64,000 bases of DNA, taken from the NCBI GenBank assembly GCA_028023455.1, contig JAQFVV010012537.1, positions 1,178,001-1,242,000 of the forward strand, read 5' to 3'. How positions within the stretch are numbered: position 1 is the first letter of the stretch; the number at the start of each line of letters is the position of its first letter. Of the stretch, positions 24,459 through 36,261 are shown in pieces. This DNA comes from Epiperipatus broadwayi (taxonomy: Eukaryota > Onychophora > Udeonychophora > Euonychophora > Peripatidae). A program made the translations under genes and the position numbers. The notes below the pieces were generated by a model, which saw nothing but the letters and a program-made list of their open reading frames with translations, was not told where the DNA came from and did not search any database.

Positions 24459-24835
24459 GTGTCCAGAAATTAATTAATTCAAACACTGTGGTTGAATTTG
24501 CCTTAGGTTAGTGAAGGTATATTAGATGTGATAAGTATGATAAACTATTTCCATCATCAACTGTCAAATGTTGACTGTCTAGACAATTTTAAACTTTATT
24601 TAAACTTTTCAAATATAAACAACACATAAATAGACAACACAGGTTAGTTACTACTTAACGTTTCAAGTGATATTATTCTCCACTCTTCTTCAGGTGTTGC
24701 TGGCCTGACCAGTGACAATATTATCATATTAGTTGAACTTACATCTTTAGATTCTCAAATATTGACTTTTAAGGCACGGCTTTAACCAAATGAGTTATTC
24801 TGTGATTGAATTAATTAATTTCTGGTCAACCCAAG
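24459..24835. mobile_element. Short element with inverted ends and a hammerhead-like centre
   Basis: The left end CCAGAAATTAATTAATTCAA (from 24463) recurs inverted at 24806-24825. Between the ends, on the minus strand, lies a segment with CUGAAGA and GAAAC spaced as in hammerhead ribozymes (see next feature). There is no open frame. It may be a Penelope-type terminal repeat or a small DNA element; the sequence does not decide. Confidence 0.45.
24635..24699 (-). ncRNA. Hammerhead-like motif, incomplete
   Basis: On the minus strand CAACAC (24699-24694) could pair as helix I with GUGUUG (24640-24635). CUGAAGA follows at 24693-24687, an AGUG/CACU helix II, then GAAAC (24664-24660) and a GUUA/UAAC helix III. 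However, the bases before the 3' helix I strand do not give a proper NUH triplet, so self-cleavage is unlikely in this copy. The combination of CCTGAAGAAG and GAAACGTT is reminiscent of Penelope-like repeats. Confidence 0.35.
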
Positions 24836-25990
24836 GGAAATTAAAATTTCATACATTTTATAAAAAAGGAACTTTTATAATCAAGAGAAATTAAGATTTG
24901 TTTTTATTTGAAATTATCATAGCTGCTTTTCTTTTAAAAAAAATTATCATGCTCTCATGCACATCACTGAAAACATTGAAACAATATTAAAGCATTTAGT
25001 TTATTATTACATTAAATAAAAAATGGGACAATCTTCACTGTCATATTGCACTGCCATTTATTTCTAATATATATAGAAAATTTGAAGAAAATCAATTTGA
25101 TAGAAGTATGCTAAAAATCCATTACAAAATTTAACTTAAAAAAACAAAAACTTTCTCACTCAAATAGGGAGATCATACAGCAAGACTGATAATAGTATTT
25201 CAAGTTGCATGCAAGATCAATTGTTTGATTGAATGTTATGGTACATGGTGCTATTCTTGGTTGTAATTATAGTTTTATTGATTTTTTTCTCATATATACA
25301 GGATTCCATAAAAATGAAAACTTTCATGAATGAAAGACATGAATAAATTTTTTGGGTTTTCAGTGTGTGTGATTGCCCATTATAAATTACAGTAGAATCA
25401 TTTAGGTTAGATTTCATCTGCTCTTAAGTGAGTGGGATGGATATGTGTAATTACAGTATGAATGGAATGTAGTAAACTGCACTACATTCTTGTATAGAAA
25501 TTATGCATGTGAGTACATTTTTTTAAAAATTAGATTTATATAAATTATGTTACAATCCATTTTGCTTTACAAATAATTTATGCTTTATAATTTACTCTAC
25601 AATTATTATTTTTTTTGTATTTACTTATATAGCTAAAACTTGTAAAAAAAAATCTCAATTAAAGATAGATGTTGTGTATATATTAGATTTATAGTTCTTT
25701 TAGAAAGATGAGTATAACTATTGATGGTAAATAATTGAAACAGTAAATGATTGGGGATTATGAAAGATTGATTTAACCATGTTATATGGTTAAGAAACCT
25801 AATACAAAAACTAAGTGCAAAAAAATAATTATTTTTGACCACTTTTTTTTTTTACAAAATGTCAAATGGAATTTGACAATATTAATTTTACAAGTTAAAA
25901 TAAAAATTGCAATTAGCATATTAATTAAAAGTTAACTTACTGGTAATGATAATTGAATTATATATATATGAATAAAAATAATAAATATAA
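24836..25990. other. AT-rich intron
   Basis: No features recognised; frames at 25217-25417 and 25633-25842 are low-complexity. Confidence 0.4.
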
Positions 25991-26010
25991 TGATAATTAA
26001 TTTATATATA

Positions 26011-26613
26011 CAGTCATTCAATCTGCAAAAGTGCTTTCAGTTAATTCCTTAACTCTCCTCAACTGCTCAAGTGAAATTTTTTAAGCATTTATATAAGGAT
26101 GTGTTTAATGTTTCATTTTATATTAAAAATAACATTAATAAGATAGTGAATAATTCTAAAAATGCCATACATAACATCCAGAAAATTAATGTTGTATGTC
26201 TAATTTTTTGTGGATATGTTATCATATATAGGTGAATCAAGATGCAGTATTGAAAAAAGATTAAAAAGACATGAATTGTTATACAAACGTGAAAAGTAAA
26301 AATGGTAATAATCTAGTGACTTCTTCGGTTTTCTTGGATCATGAAAGGACATGTAAATAGAAATTTAAATTTGATATTGAACGTGTTAAGAATCTTCATG
26401 GAGAGAGAAACCATAAGAAAAATTAAGAAGACATTTTTTTTTAATAAATACAAATAAATTGAATATAATTAATAGATAAGTTGCTAATGTTAAAATTTGG
26501 AATTCATGGGATTTGAATTGATGACATTTGCTTCCGTTATGTTTTTTGAATTTAATGGCAGTTGAGAATAGTTAAGGAATTAACCGAAAGTACTTCTGTA
26601 AATTGAAAGACTG
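26011..26613. mobile_element. Non-autonomous TIR DNA element flanked by TA
   Basis: The ends are inverted repeats of about 60 bp at roughly 80-85% identity. Both begin CAGTC(A/T)TTCAAT and share GGTTAATTCCTTAACT-like blocks. TA dinucleotides stand outside both ends (26009-26010, 26614-26615), the target site used by Tc1/mariner-type transposases. No transposase frame exists inside the 603 bp. The flanks are also partly inverted, so the true ends may lie slightly further out. Confidence 0.6.
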
Positions 26614-26615
26614 TA

Positions 26616-27659
26616 TATAATAGTTAATTACCATTATATTTATTATTTTTATTGTTATTACAATAGTTTTTACTTAGCAGACATTTTATTTCTATTATAT
26701 ATTGTAACATTTCTGTTACATAACACACAATAACAGTGTGTGTGCATAATAAATATATATAAAGTTGAAAGGAGAAGTAGAAATAAACAGACAAAAAATT
26801 TGTAGATATTTGTCTACATTTCCTGGAATAAAGGGTTAAATAATTCTGAATTTAATAAAAAAATTTATTATAAATTAAACAGTTTAAAATGGTCTAAATA
26901 CATATTAATATTGTATTCTGATTTTGAAATTAAAAACAAGCATGTTAAGTTGGCAATTGTAAATATTTATATTATCTATTTTGAAACCTTTTTAATTAAT
27001 TGGTAAATTTCTATTTGTGCAGAAATCATTGTATATTATACTTTGATAAAAATTTCAAAGTTGCTTTCAAAAGGATTAAATTGTTTTTAATCAAGATAAA
27101 AAGATAAAAACAATTTTTAATTCAGTGTTTTTGTCACCTCAGGACCATATAAAAAGAGTTGATAAAAAGAATAGTTTAGTTTGGCTAGTAATTTTCTTTG
27201 AGAAGAGTTGGCAGTAATTAGCTGGCCAGAATAATTGGCTAGCAGAGTTGGTGCTTGAAGAATTGAGTAATAATATTTTGAGAAGCAGTTGGAAGAATTG
27301 GTTTCCAGAGTTATATAAATAGCTGCCATGGATCAGATGTAGCTGAAGTCAAAATAGGAGACAGCTGCTGCTACTTCACTATGCAAGAGTTTAAATGCAC
27401 CTAGAAAGAATATCAACTTCTCTGTCTCTATAGCTTTAAATGTGGACAAGACAGTTTCTGACCTGAAGTCTATGTGGAACCAAATCAATGACAATATTTA
27501 CTTACTTATACTTTCCTGATGAGACAATCCTGAATTGGCTCTCACCAAGAGAATCTTAGCTTGCTGAAGAGGTAGTTGTATGTATGCTATTTCAGATATA
27601 TGCAGGGCAGTAGATAAACATATGTGGTAACATTATATATGAAGATAATAAATGTAGTT
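26616..27659. other. AT-rich intron
   Basis: 27300-27560 is somewhat less AT-rich but shows no recognisable coding sequence or repeat ends. Confidence 0.35.
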
Positions 27660-28800
27660 TTACTTCACAATATTATGTTAAGCCAATAAACTTTAATATT
27701 AATTTATATCTTCTTCTCTATTAACAATTATAAGTAAGTGTTTTTTTGTTATATGAAGATAATGAAATTTTAAATAATTTCTTTTGTAAAAATAACATTT
27801 TTTAAACCTATATTTTAAATTTAAATTGTTATAATCAAGAGTGACCTATGATAGTGATATATATTGAGATTGATATATTTAAATAATTTCTATAGTGAAA
27901 CAATATTTAAAATCTATAATTTTAAATTTAAAGATGTTTCTAATTATTCAATCAATAGTAATCCTGTCAAGATTGACTTTATTTTTTTTAAAAAAAAAGA
28001 CTGATTTTACTTTTTTAAAAAGGAAGGAAAGCCTTTATTATTAAAGTAGTGAATGTTATATACTTTCAATAAAGAATTTAATTGTGAAAATGTACATTTT
28101 AATAACATTATTATTTTGATAAGTTAAAATATATGATATAAATGCTAGTGTGCACATACATTTCTATATGCACAAACATATATGTTAATTATGTGTTATA
28201 AAAATTAATGTCATTTATTATTTTGACAAATTTAAATATGTTCTGTTAATCAATTAATATTAATGCACATCTGTGCAATTGAATATATATGTTTAAGTAA
28301 ACCTAGCATAGAGTATTTGTATCATTAAGCTATAACTTAAACATTTTAATTATGTGTTTTTATTTTATGCAAGACAAAGATGTTTGGAAATTATTTTGTC
28401 ATGTCTGTGTGTGTATGTATATCAATGAGTGTCAAGTAGACACATAAATTTTAATAATTTATTCTATTATTTCATAACAATTTAAATGTTTAGAAATTAT
28501 TTGTGTGTGTGTATATATATATATCAATGAATGTCACGTAGACACATGTGTAAAATCTAATCATTTTTTTTATTTTATTAAATATCTATTGTATGTTCAT
28601 TGTATGTTATAAAATGTATATCTGTGCAGATATATATATATATACATTTTATGTAAACTCATTAAGAGGTATTGTAAATAATGTGATATTTTTTTATTGT
28701 ATATTACACAAAATCAGAAAGCTTATATGTGCAGCTGAATTCTAAACACCTATCTTTTTTTTATTGTTAATAAACTTGTATGTTATTGTTAAAATTATTC
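27660..28800. repeat. Block of diverged tandem repeats
   Basis: The clearest pair is 28390-28465 and 28488-28565 (offset about 104 bp), both containing ATCAATGA(G/A)TGTCA(A/C)GTAGACACAT. Other fragments with TGTGCA...ATATATATGTTTAAGTAAAC occur across the block. It looks like an old, decaying tandem array. Confidence 0.4.
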
Positions 28801-29645
28801 CAGTAACTTAATTTTAAATGGTTTTTAGACTATATTATGTATTTGCATCATCTCTTGATCACAGTAACAGTAATAGAGTTTATGTCCTCTGAGCTAGATT
28901 CATGCACAATGGTCTGATATATAAGAGGAGAGGATGTCAGTGATGATAATGATATTCCCATCAATCATTAGCCTAGTTGATGCAAGGAGAATATTCTTTA
29001 AAGTCCATGCACTGCCAGTACATTAATAATACTAAGTGGCCAGAACATGGATGATGATCAGCATGTTTTAATATCCCAGCATTATTGTTTTTATTATTAT
29101 GTATTCTGATGGATGAGCACTTGAGTTGGTGCAACAAAATTAATGGTTAAATAATTGCCCCAAGCTGGCAAAGGCTACAGTAGACCTATTTCAAATCCAG
29201 TCACCAGATTGATTGTTGATTTATTTATTAGTCACTCAAAATAAACTATACTTACTTTTACTTGTTGATAATGCTGGTTGATGCATAGTTACTCTAAGGA
29301 ATTAACTGGACTGATCTCACAGAGAACTCATGATGTCATGCTCTCTTTAATATATTATTTACTTATATATTTTTTGATATTATACTTAAATATTATATTT
29401 TTGGTAAACTTTTTTGTAAATTTCATTATATGAGATTATCCATCACCCCAAAAATGACCACCGTAATCACCCATCCCATTACAAGATATATATGAAAGAA
29501 TATTTGATAACTGGTCTTTTACCTTTCTTGACCATAAAAAGTATGTATAAGTTGAAATCCTAATATAAAAACATACACATTATCATTATTATTTAGGTAA
29601 TGCAAGTAAAGAAAAATTTTGATCTCTGTATTTTAAATTAACAAA
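28801..29645. other. AT-rich intron with a dispersed repeat fragment
   Basis: 29015-29095 (GATGATGATCAGCA, then ATCCCAGCATTATT) is similar to 43315-43370, so it is a dispersed repeat. Nothing else is recognised. Confidence 0.4.
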
Positions 29646-29819
29646 TTAATAAAAATGTTAAACCATTAAGCATCACATGATCACATTTTCTATACTAGCG
29701 CATTAATTGTTGATAAACAGAGCAAAACTCTCCATACAGTATTGCCACCTGTGCTAAACAGAGTAATCAATGGATGCCAGAAGTCTTGTGTATAAAATCC
29801 CTATCTAATGCCTACTCAT

Positions 29820-29874
29820 CCAATATCCCCAGATTAGTTTCTGGCTTGTGGCCTTCGTCAGTGAGGAGTTTTGG
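29820..29874 (-). ncRNA. Hammerhead ribozyme motif, minus strand
   Basis: CUGACGA (29861-29855), GGC/GCC helix II, GAAAC (29841-29837) and cleavage triplet AUC. The core is intact, but the C-G pair of the tiny helix III is lost because GUC became AUC. Helix I is UCCUCA/UGGGGA with outer CCAA/UUGG. Confidence 0.6.
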
Positions 29875-30276
29875 ATCTGAGAGCTCTGCATCTAGATCTT
29901 AGGATATAATGCAACCCTCTAGCAACCATCTTTTATCTCTACTTAACTACAAAACTATGAGAATGAAATTGAAAACACAAAAAAATATTTTCAATCTAAG
30001 CTCAATAGCTTATATAGTCATATGGGTCTGAACTCAGTTCAGCACCCATACATTTTGGTGTCTTTGGCTCTTTTACAACCATAGCCACCACTATCCTATT
30101 AGGCAGGATTGGTGTTAAACCATTAAGCATCACATGATCACATTTTCTATACTAGCACAATAATTGTTGATAAACAGAGCAAAGCTCTCCATACAGTATT
30201 GCCACCTGTGCTAAACAGAGTAATCAATGGATGCCAGAAGGCTTATGCATAAAATCTCTATCTAATGCCTACTCAT

Positions 30277-30331
30277 CCAATATCCCCAGATTAGTTTCTG
30301 GCTTGTGGACTTCGTCAATGAGGAGCTTTGG
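30277..30331 (-). ncRNA. Hammerhead ribozyme motif, minus strand, core mutated
   Basis: Same layout as 29820-29874, but C3 of the core is changed (UUGACGA), and helix II carries GUCC instead of GGCC. Probably inactive. Confidence 0.5.
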
Positions 30332-30780
30332 ATCTGGGAGCACTGGCCACAAGCCAGAAACTTATCTGGGGATATTGGATGAGTAGGCATTAGATAGGGA
30401 TTTTATGCACAAGCCTTCTGGCATCCATTGATTACTCTGTTTAGCACAGCTGGCAATACTGTATGGAGAGTTTTGCTCTGTTTATCAACAATTAATGTGC
30501 TAGTATAGAAAATGTGATCATGTAATGCTTAATGGTTTAACACCAATCCTGACTAATAGGATAGTGGTGGCTATGGTTGTAAAAGAGCCAAAGACACCAA
30601 ATTGTATGGGTGCTGAACTGAGTTCAGACCCATATGACTATATAAGCTATTGAGCTTAGATTGAAAATTTTTTTTTGTGTTTTCAATTTCATTCTCGTAG
30701 TTTTGTAGTTAAGTAGAGATAAAAGGTGGTTGCTAGAGGGTTGCATTAGATCCTAAGATCTAGATGCAGTGCTCTCAGAT

Positions 30781-30835
30781 CCAAAGCTCCTCACTGACGA
30801 AGGCCACAAGCCAGAAACTAATCTGGGGATATTGG
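30781..30835 (+). ncRNA. Hammerhead ribozyme motif with complete helix I
   Basis: CCAA (30781-30784) pairs with UUGG (30832-30835), and UCCUCA (30788-30793) with UGGGGA (30824-30829), leaving a small internal loop of the kind that contacts loop II in natural hammerheads. The core is CUGACGA (30794-30800), GAAA lies at 30814-30817 and the triplet is AUC (30821-30823). Only the C-G pair of helix III is lost relative to the 18986 copy. Confidence 0.65.
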
Positions 30836-30952
30836 ATGAGTAGGCATTAGATAGGGATTTTATGCACAAGCCTTCTGGCATCCATTGATTACTCTGTTTA
30901 GCACAGGTGGCAATACTGTATGGAGAGTTTTGCTCTGTTTAATAAAAATGTT

Positions 30953-32344
30953 GTTATCATCATCAACAACAACAATAATAATAACAATAATAATAAAACC
31001 TCCTGATTTCTCCATCTTTTTTTTAAGAAGAAGGTTAATGAGTGGTTTCTAAGCATTATAGATTATAATAATACTTTCTAAACATTAAGGATTATCATAC
31101 TAGTACAATAATCCACATGCTTGGAAGTGACTTATTAACCTTGGTCTTTTGGAAAAAAATCAGGAAAATCCTTATAAATAAATATATAAAGTTTTCATTG
31201 ATTGTTACCATTGGTTTGAATAATATAGTTAATTAGAGCTTCACTTTAAATTCAGAATTCATGTTATAATGGTTCACTTCTCATGCGAGTACTATCACTC
31301 ACCAGATCCACAACATTTAAAGAAGAAAAGAAATCAATACCATTTAAAATGCTATGTTACTTATAATGTATGTGGTACTACTGACAGTTGAATGTATTTG
31401 AAAAATTTAAATGAAATCTGCATTTTATAAAAATTTAATAATTTAGCTAAATGATAAAAATAGTCAACATATAATCATAAATAAAATACCATTATTAAAA
31501 ACTTTCATGCAAATATTTGATATTATTTATAAATGTAAAAAAGAATAATTAAATCACTATTTTTTTAATCCACACAATGCAAGAATATATTAACTCATGC
31601 CTATATAATGTAAAGGGGCAGATTTATTTTTGATGATAAAAGATTTAAAGCATGAAGGCACAAATATTGCCAAATAGATATTAGCCTGCTATGTTAATGG
31701 AAAAGAGAATGGAAAGTACTTTACATGTAGCAGAATATTATTATAACTATTTTAAGATTCATAATAAGAAACTTAGAAATGATGTAATTATCTCCACTTG
31801 CAAACAAAGCAAAAACTCTTTCCAAATGTAAATAATTGCCAGTACACTGTGAATAATATTATTTTGTTCTTTAGTTTGTTAATAAAATTTAAAACAGTTA
31901 TTTCTAACAAAGTTTCTTCAACTACTGCATCTGAAGTTTTTTTTTAAAATAAGTCATTTATATACAGAAAATATATGTATTAAACTTGAAGTCATTAAGA
32001 AACTTTTCTTCTATTAAATTAATAATGCAACAGAATATATTTTTGTCCTAACTAATTAATTGTTTTAATGGTTAGGGAAAATATTTTGCTTAAACAGTAT
32101 ATAAAATAGTTTGTGCAGATTGAAGTAAGTAACATGTTTAGATCAATTTTAAAAGTAGGTGATAGATAGTTGATGATTATGCATGCAATTTAACAAAAAG
32201 AATAAATAAAAGCAGAGATGATTTTATTTTATTTTTTAATAATATCTAAGAATTGAAAAACAAAATATTTCATTTAAAAAAATAAATTTATAAAGGCAAA
32301 AAACATAAAAACAATTTCTTTATATGAAATTCCAAATAATAAAA
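30953..32344. other. AT-rich intron
   Basis: Starts with simple ATC/AAC-type repeats (30953-31000). Otherwise no features recognised. Confidence 0.4.
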
Positions 32345-32572
32345 ATTAATTAATCATTATACATTAATAATAACTTATGATCTCTAATACATTTACTCTC
32401 ACTTCCCAAAAGTAGTTTATCATCATTTTACTTTAGCAAGAGCCATATTATTAATTAACTATTATACATTAATAACAATAACATCATATAAACCTTTAAT
32501 ATATTTATTCATGTTTCCCAAAAGCAGTTTACCATCATTCTACTTTACCAAGAGCCATATACTGTGTGAGTA
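32345..32572. repeat. Diverged tandem duplication, about 115 bp unit
   Basis: Both units contain TTATACATTAATAA, then TTCCCAAAAG(T/C)AGTTTA(T/C)CATCATT and CTACTTTA-type CAAGAGCCATAT. The second has small insertions. Confidence 0.7.
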
Positions 32573-33827
32573 ATCAATAAATTCCAAATGATATAGTGCT
32601 ACAAAATCTCTATCCTCAGATCATTTTAAAAAATAAGATTCATAGCTGGAATTAATGCATTTATGCAACTAACAGCAATACATTGATACATTTAGTTCCA
32701 GATTTGAAGTCTAACTCCATTGATGAAGATAAAAGCCAAAAATTAATTGGTGGAAGATGAAGATTTTATAGAGCTATATTCTAGGTGATCATTGTTTGTT
32801 CATGTTTGCAGCATATGGCCCTAATATAGAGTCAGGTAAACTGCTCATTATAAATTTAAATATGCATAGTTATATAGTTTTAAGTTTTAAATTGCGCTTT
32901 ACGCAAAAAAGTGAAGCTTAGTATTATTAGAAAAAAATTATATGGCTTAGCACTTTCAGAAAACTTAGGTCTCCATATTCATAGCCTATCTTGGGAGTGT
33001 CGGCTATAGTGTAACATCAGTTTTATAAAAAAAACCTAATTATATAATGTATATTACTGATATCTTAATAACTGTAAATATGCTGGAAAACCATTTTTCC
33101 AGTTTAAACTAACAAACTTCTGCATTATTTTAAATAAACCAGTCAATCAGCTCTCATAAAATGTATTTCACGAAATAAATATTAATCATTAGCCACCTAT
33201 GAACAATGACCAATTTCTCAGTGTATAATAATTGTTATTTTATAAATACCAAATCAATAGTGTAATAAATTTTAAAGCATGAAATAATCCCAAAAACAGC
33301 TTTTAAATAATAAATATTACACATTACTGTCATGATACTAATAAAAGTTAATATTTAAAAACTGTGCCATGATTATTTCACACTTTAAAGTTTATTTAAC
33401 TTAAAATTTGCTGTTGTAATGTGATTACTATATTGCACTGAAGATTGTCAATTGTTTATGAGGCATTTAAAGTTAGTCTTTATTTTATAAAACAAGTTCT
33501 GTGAGACCTAATTGGCTAACTTTCTAAATGTAAAATATTTGGTTTTTATAAATTCAAATGGCAGACTTATTTAAAGTTATTAAGATGTAAGTAATTTACT
33601 ATGATTTCCAGCTTATTGTTTTGTATAGTTTGGTTTAATAATATTTGTATATTATTTATAAATTTCAACAATATGATTTTGATTTTATTTTAAAATACAA
33701 ATATATTAATATCTCAGACATTCTATTAAATTTGTTATATTTTATGCATTAAACAAAAGGAAACTTATGAAAGTTAAACTATTGTTAAATTAATTAATAG
33801 TATAAAGTCAGTAAATTTTATTTTTAC
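32573..33827. other. AT-rich intron
   Basis: No features recognised up to the hybrid-domain exon. Confidence 0.4.
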
Positions 33828-33875
33828 CTGTACATGTAATTCCATTAATCATTGCATAACCTTTTGGACAACGAC
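33828..33875 (-). CDS. FBN: Fibrillin-like gene, small exon: end of the hybrid domain
   Basis: A 48 bp exon, phase 1 at both ends, with acceptor AG at 33876-33877 and donor GT at 33826-33827. It encodes 16 residues, (G)RCPKGYAMINGITCT, supplying cysteines 7 and 8 of the hybrid module. Vertebrate fibrillin hybrid 2 has the comparable CGKGYSRIKGTQC. The exon is separated from the preceding hybrid-domain exon by an 84 bp intron and from the next exon by 17 kb. It is too short for open-frame searches; the phase match and cysteine spacing support it. Confidence 0.88.
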
Positions 33876-33959
33876 CTGCAAAAACATCACATTATTTTAA
33901 TTCATTCATTAAAGAAATGCATGCACAATACAAAATAATGATTTATAAATATAGACTAC

Positions 33960-34100
33960 CAGTAGCAGGACAAGGTTCACAAGGACTCCCCCAAGCTTTA
34001 CCAACAGTACCACAACATTCTTCTTTTGAAGTAAATTTCTGAATATTATTTTCACATTGACCATTAATCCTATCCAACCAGCAAGCCCCTTTTCTATTAT
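33960..34100 (-). CDS. FBN: Fibrillin-like gene, exon: 8-Cys hybrid domain, main part
   Basis: A 141 bp exon, acceptor AG at 34101-34102 and donor GT at 33958-33959, phase 1 at both ends. The 47 codons contain RKGACW, INGQC, the paired cysteines EECC, VGKAWGSPC and EPC: six of the eight cysteines of a hybrid/TB-type module. A double (CC) rather than triple (CCC) cysteine marks a hybrid domain, not a TB domain. Vertebrate fibrillin hybrid 2 has GTCW, DGRC, QCC and GAAWGSPC in the same order. Latent TGF-beta binding proteins have related modules, but the flanking cbEGFs favour fibrillin. Confidence 0.92.
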
Positions 34101-34102
34101 CT

Positions 34103-34698
34103 AAAAAAAAAAAAAAAGAAATATGAGTTTAATATATATATTGTAATAATTTTAATAAACCTATAAAGTGTTAAAACTTAATTGATCTATAAATAAATTT
34201 ATATATTGTAATGGTTTTGGTGCCATTACCTCAAGCAAAAAGCAAATACAATCATAAATTAGATTTTTATGTCTGTGCTCCTAATCGAACTTCAAAGCAA
34301 TATGAACATATTACTCCAACGTTATTTTTCCCAATCAGGAACTCCCAACTGCAGGACAAAAAACTATTCCTAGAAATGAGTTAATAGGCATCCAGCGCTT
34401 GAATTATATTATTATTATTATTTTGAGATTACTGACAATACAAGTAGAATAAATGAATATACAGCTGTTTCTATTTATTTCTTTTCTTTTAAAATAAAGT
34501 CACATCAACCTTTAATAAACTAAGATTTATTTTAACCCCCCATAGTTTGTTTGCTTGGTGAAAGAGGAATTAAGCAAGACAATGAATTTTAATAGTAATA
34601 ACATATTTAATAAAATCACAAATTAAATAATATAAACCATATCACGTGACCATTAAAAACATAAAGAAATACATAAAATATTAAAGTAATATAATTAA
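34103..34698. other. AT-rich intron
   Basis: Upstream end of the 11 kb intron; no features recognised. Confidence 0.4.
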
Positions 34699-34834
34699 TT
34701 CTATTAACGAATATGTAGCAAGTGTCCCGTATCAGAAGAAATTTGTCTTTTTCAAATCCTTTTCCCTTCTATTAACGAATATGTAGCAAGTGTCCCGTAT
34801 CAGAAGAAATTTGTCTTTTTCAAATCCTTTTCCC
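34699..34834. repeat. Exact 68 bp tandem duplication
   Basis: 34699-34766 and 34767-34834 are identical over all 68 bases that I compared (starting TTCTATTAACGAATATGTAG). The duplication must be recent, or an assembly artefact. Confidence 0.95.
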
Positions 34835-34839
34835 AGAAA

Positions 34840-35420
34840 ATAGTTCTTACTTCTTTCAAATACAACGCAACTCAAATTAATGCTTAGTTTTATTTATATT
34901 TTCTTTAAATAATGTAACACAAAAACAAAAATGCATGCATGTTTGATACAGTAAATCATTTACCTAGGATTTGAAGTTCTATTGAGTGCTCTATGGCCAT
35001 CTTTTGGGAGTCAATCCACTTCTTTTGCAGAGATGGTCAGTCCTTCAGTGCACACTTTAGCTGAATAGTTCCTTCCATACTCACTTTGTATGAAGGGGTC
35101 CTGCTTGACATAATTTGTTGTCTCTGGTTTAATTCCCAGTTCCTGCTTTCATATCTCTTGATTATATAACTTCTTCGGACATAGCAACAGACAGAGTGGC
35201 AAATCTATTTAACAGTCAAGGCAGATGTTATTCCATCAAGAGTTATAGGTCAGACATGAAGAGACAAACCAACATCCTTCTAGGGCCACTAACTATGCAC
35301 CCCGAAGGAAATACGCACACTAATATGTTTCTTTTTTTTAAAAAAATGCTCTCATACATTATAAGTTCTCTTACCCAAGCTGATAACCAACCAAAAAGAA
35401 ATTAAAGTTCTTTATAATCT
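34840..35420. other. Less AT-rich unexplained segment
   Basis: About 34960-35330 stands out as GC-richer than its surroundings. It holds an open frame (35196-35405 plus, 69 codons) without recognisable domain. It could be a remnant of an LTR or other retroelement, but I cannot match it to anything else in the window. Confidence 0.3.
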
Positions 35421-36026
35421 TGATCTGTCCTATTTATAGATTTTCTTATCTATTGTTTGCTGGAATGCAATTAATTAAAACATGTTTTTCACACCTTTAT
35501 GGTTTTATCTTATACAGATTTATAATATATTCCTTTGTTTTTCTACACAAGTTTAAAATTCTTCATTTAAACTTTATTTTATTTTACAATTCCTAACAAG
35601 TTAAAATACAATAAATTTCAAATATCTTTTTTTTTCTTTTTATTATTTTTCTTTCATGTAAGTAATTTAAAGAGAGACACATTTTTCTTTATGCACCTCC
35701 TTCCCCTTTTTCCTTAAAATAAAATCATTGTAACTTTCTACCCTTTTAATTAAATTTTAACTCTTTTTTTTTTAAATGTCTTGTAACTAAAATAATTAAC
35801 CCTTTCCTGAATTTCAAAACATACAACTACCTGACTCTTTTAATTTCACACTCCACATTTCACTTTTACTTTTCAACTAAATTTTTTCTTTCTATTTATT
35901 TAAACTAATTATTGTGCTAATTTTAGCATTTTCAATGTATGTTTACTTTCCATTATTTAATATTTACTCACATATTAAATATGTACACATGTGTGACTAC
36001 AACTTATGTCATTATCACAATATATA
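35421..36026. other. AT-rich intron
   Basis: Pyrimidine-rich with long T runs; no features recognised. Confidence 0.4.
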
Positions 36027-36261
36027 TAACTGAACAGGAAGTAACTGAAGCTTCTAATGAATTATATAATGTAAATAAACACTCCAAAAGACAAATGATA
36101 TCACCTGTCTTTAAATATTTGTTTTATGTATGCTCAGTTTATTTAGGTAATTTGAAATGGGGGAGTGAAGTGCTAAGAGACAGGTGGTATCATCTGTCTT
36201 TTGGAGAGTTTATTTACATTATATAACTCATTGGAAGCTTTGGTTACTTCCTGTTCAGTTA
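36027..36261. mobile_element. Foldback element (MITE-like)
   Basis: Arms 36027-36110 and 36178-36261 are inverted copies at about 90% identity, starting TAACTGAACAGGAAGTAAC. Loop about 67 bp. No coding capacity: the open frame spanning it is a product of the hairpin. Confidence 0.8.

Larger units (their letters stand above)
29660..30940. mobile_element. Self-inverted hammerhead retroelement B
   Basis: 29660-30342 is minus-oriented and 30343-30940 plus-oriented. In each arm the GAAAC element repeats with a 457 bp period (29837/30294 minus; 30357/30814 plus), so each arm holds one full and one partial unit. The whole is flanked by TTAATAAAAATGTT at 29646-29659 and 30939-30952, of which 11-14 bp can be target-site duplication. 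The central join is sharp: a truncated unit (GGGAGCACT) abuts an internal start (GGCCACAAGCC). No open frame. It is about 95% identical to element A by eye, so both are fairly recent. Confidence 0.82.

Noticed and set aside
27500-27560. CTGATGAGACAATCCTGAATTGG, partly like a hammerhead core
   Set aside because: The obligatory GAAA after helix II is missing and no helix I pairing is present.
35939-36226. 95-codon plus-strand frame
   Set aside because: It runs through both arms of a foldback element, so the frame is a by-product of the palindrome.
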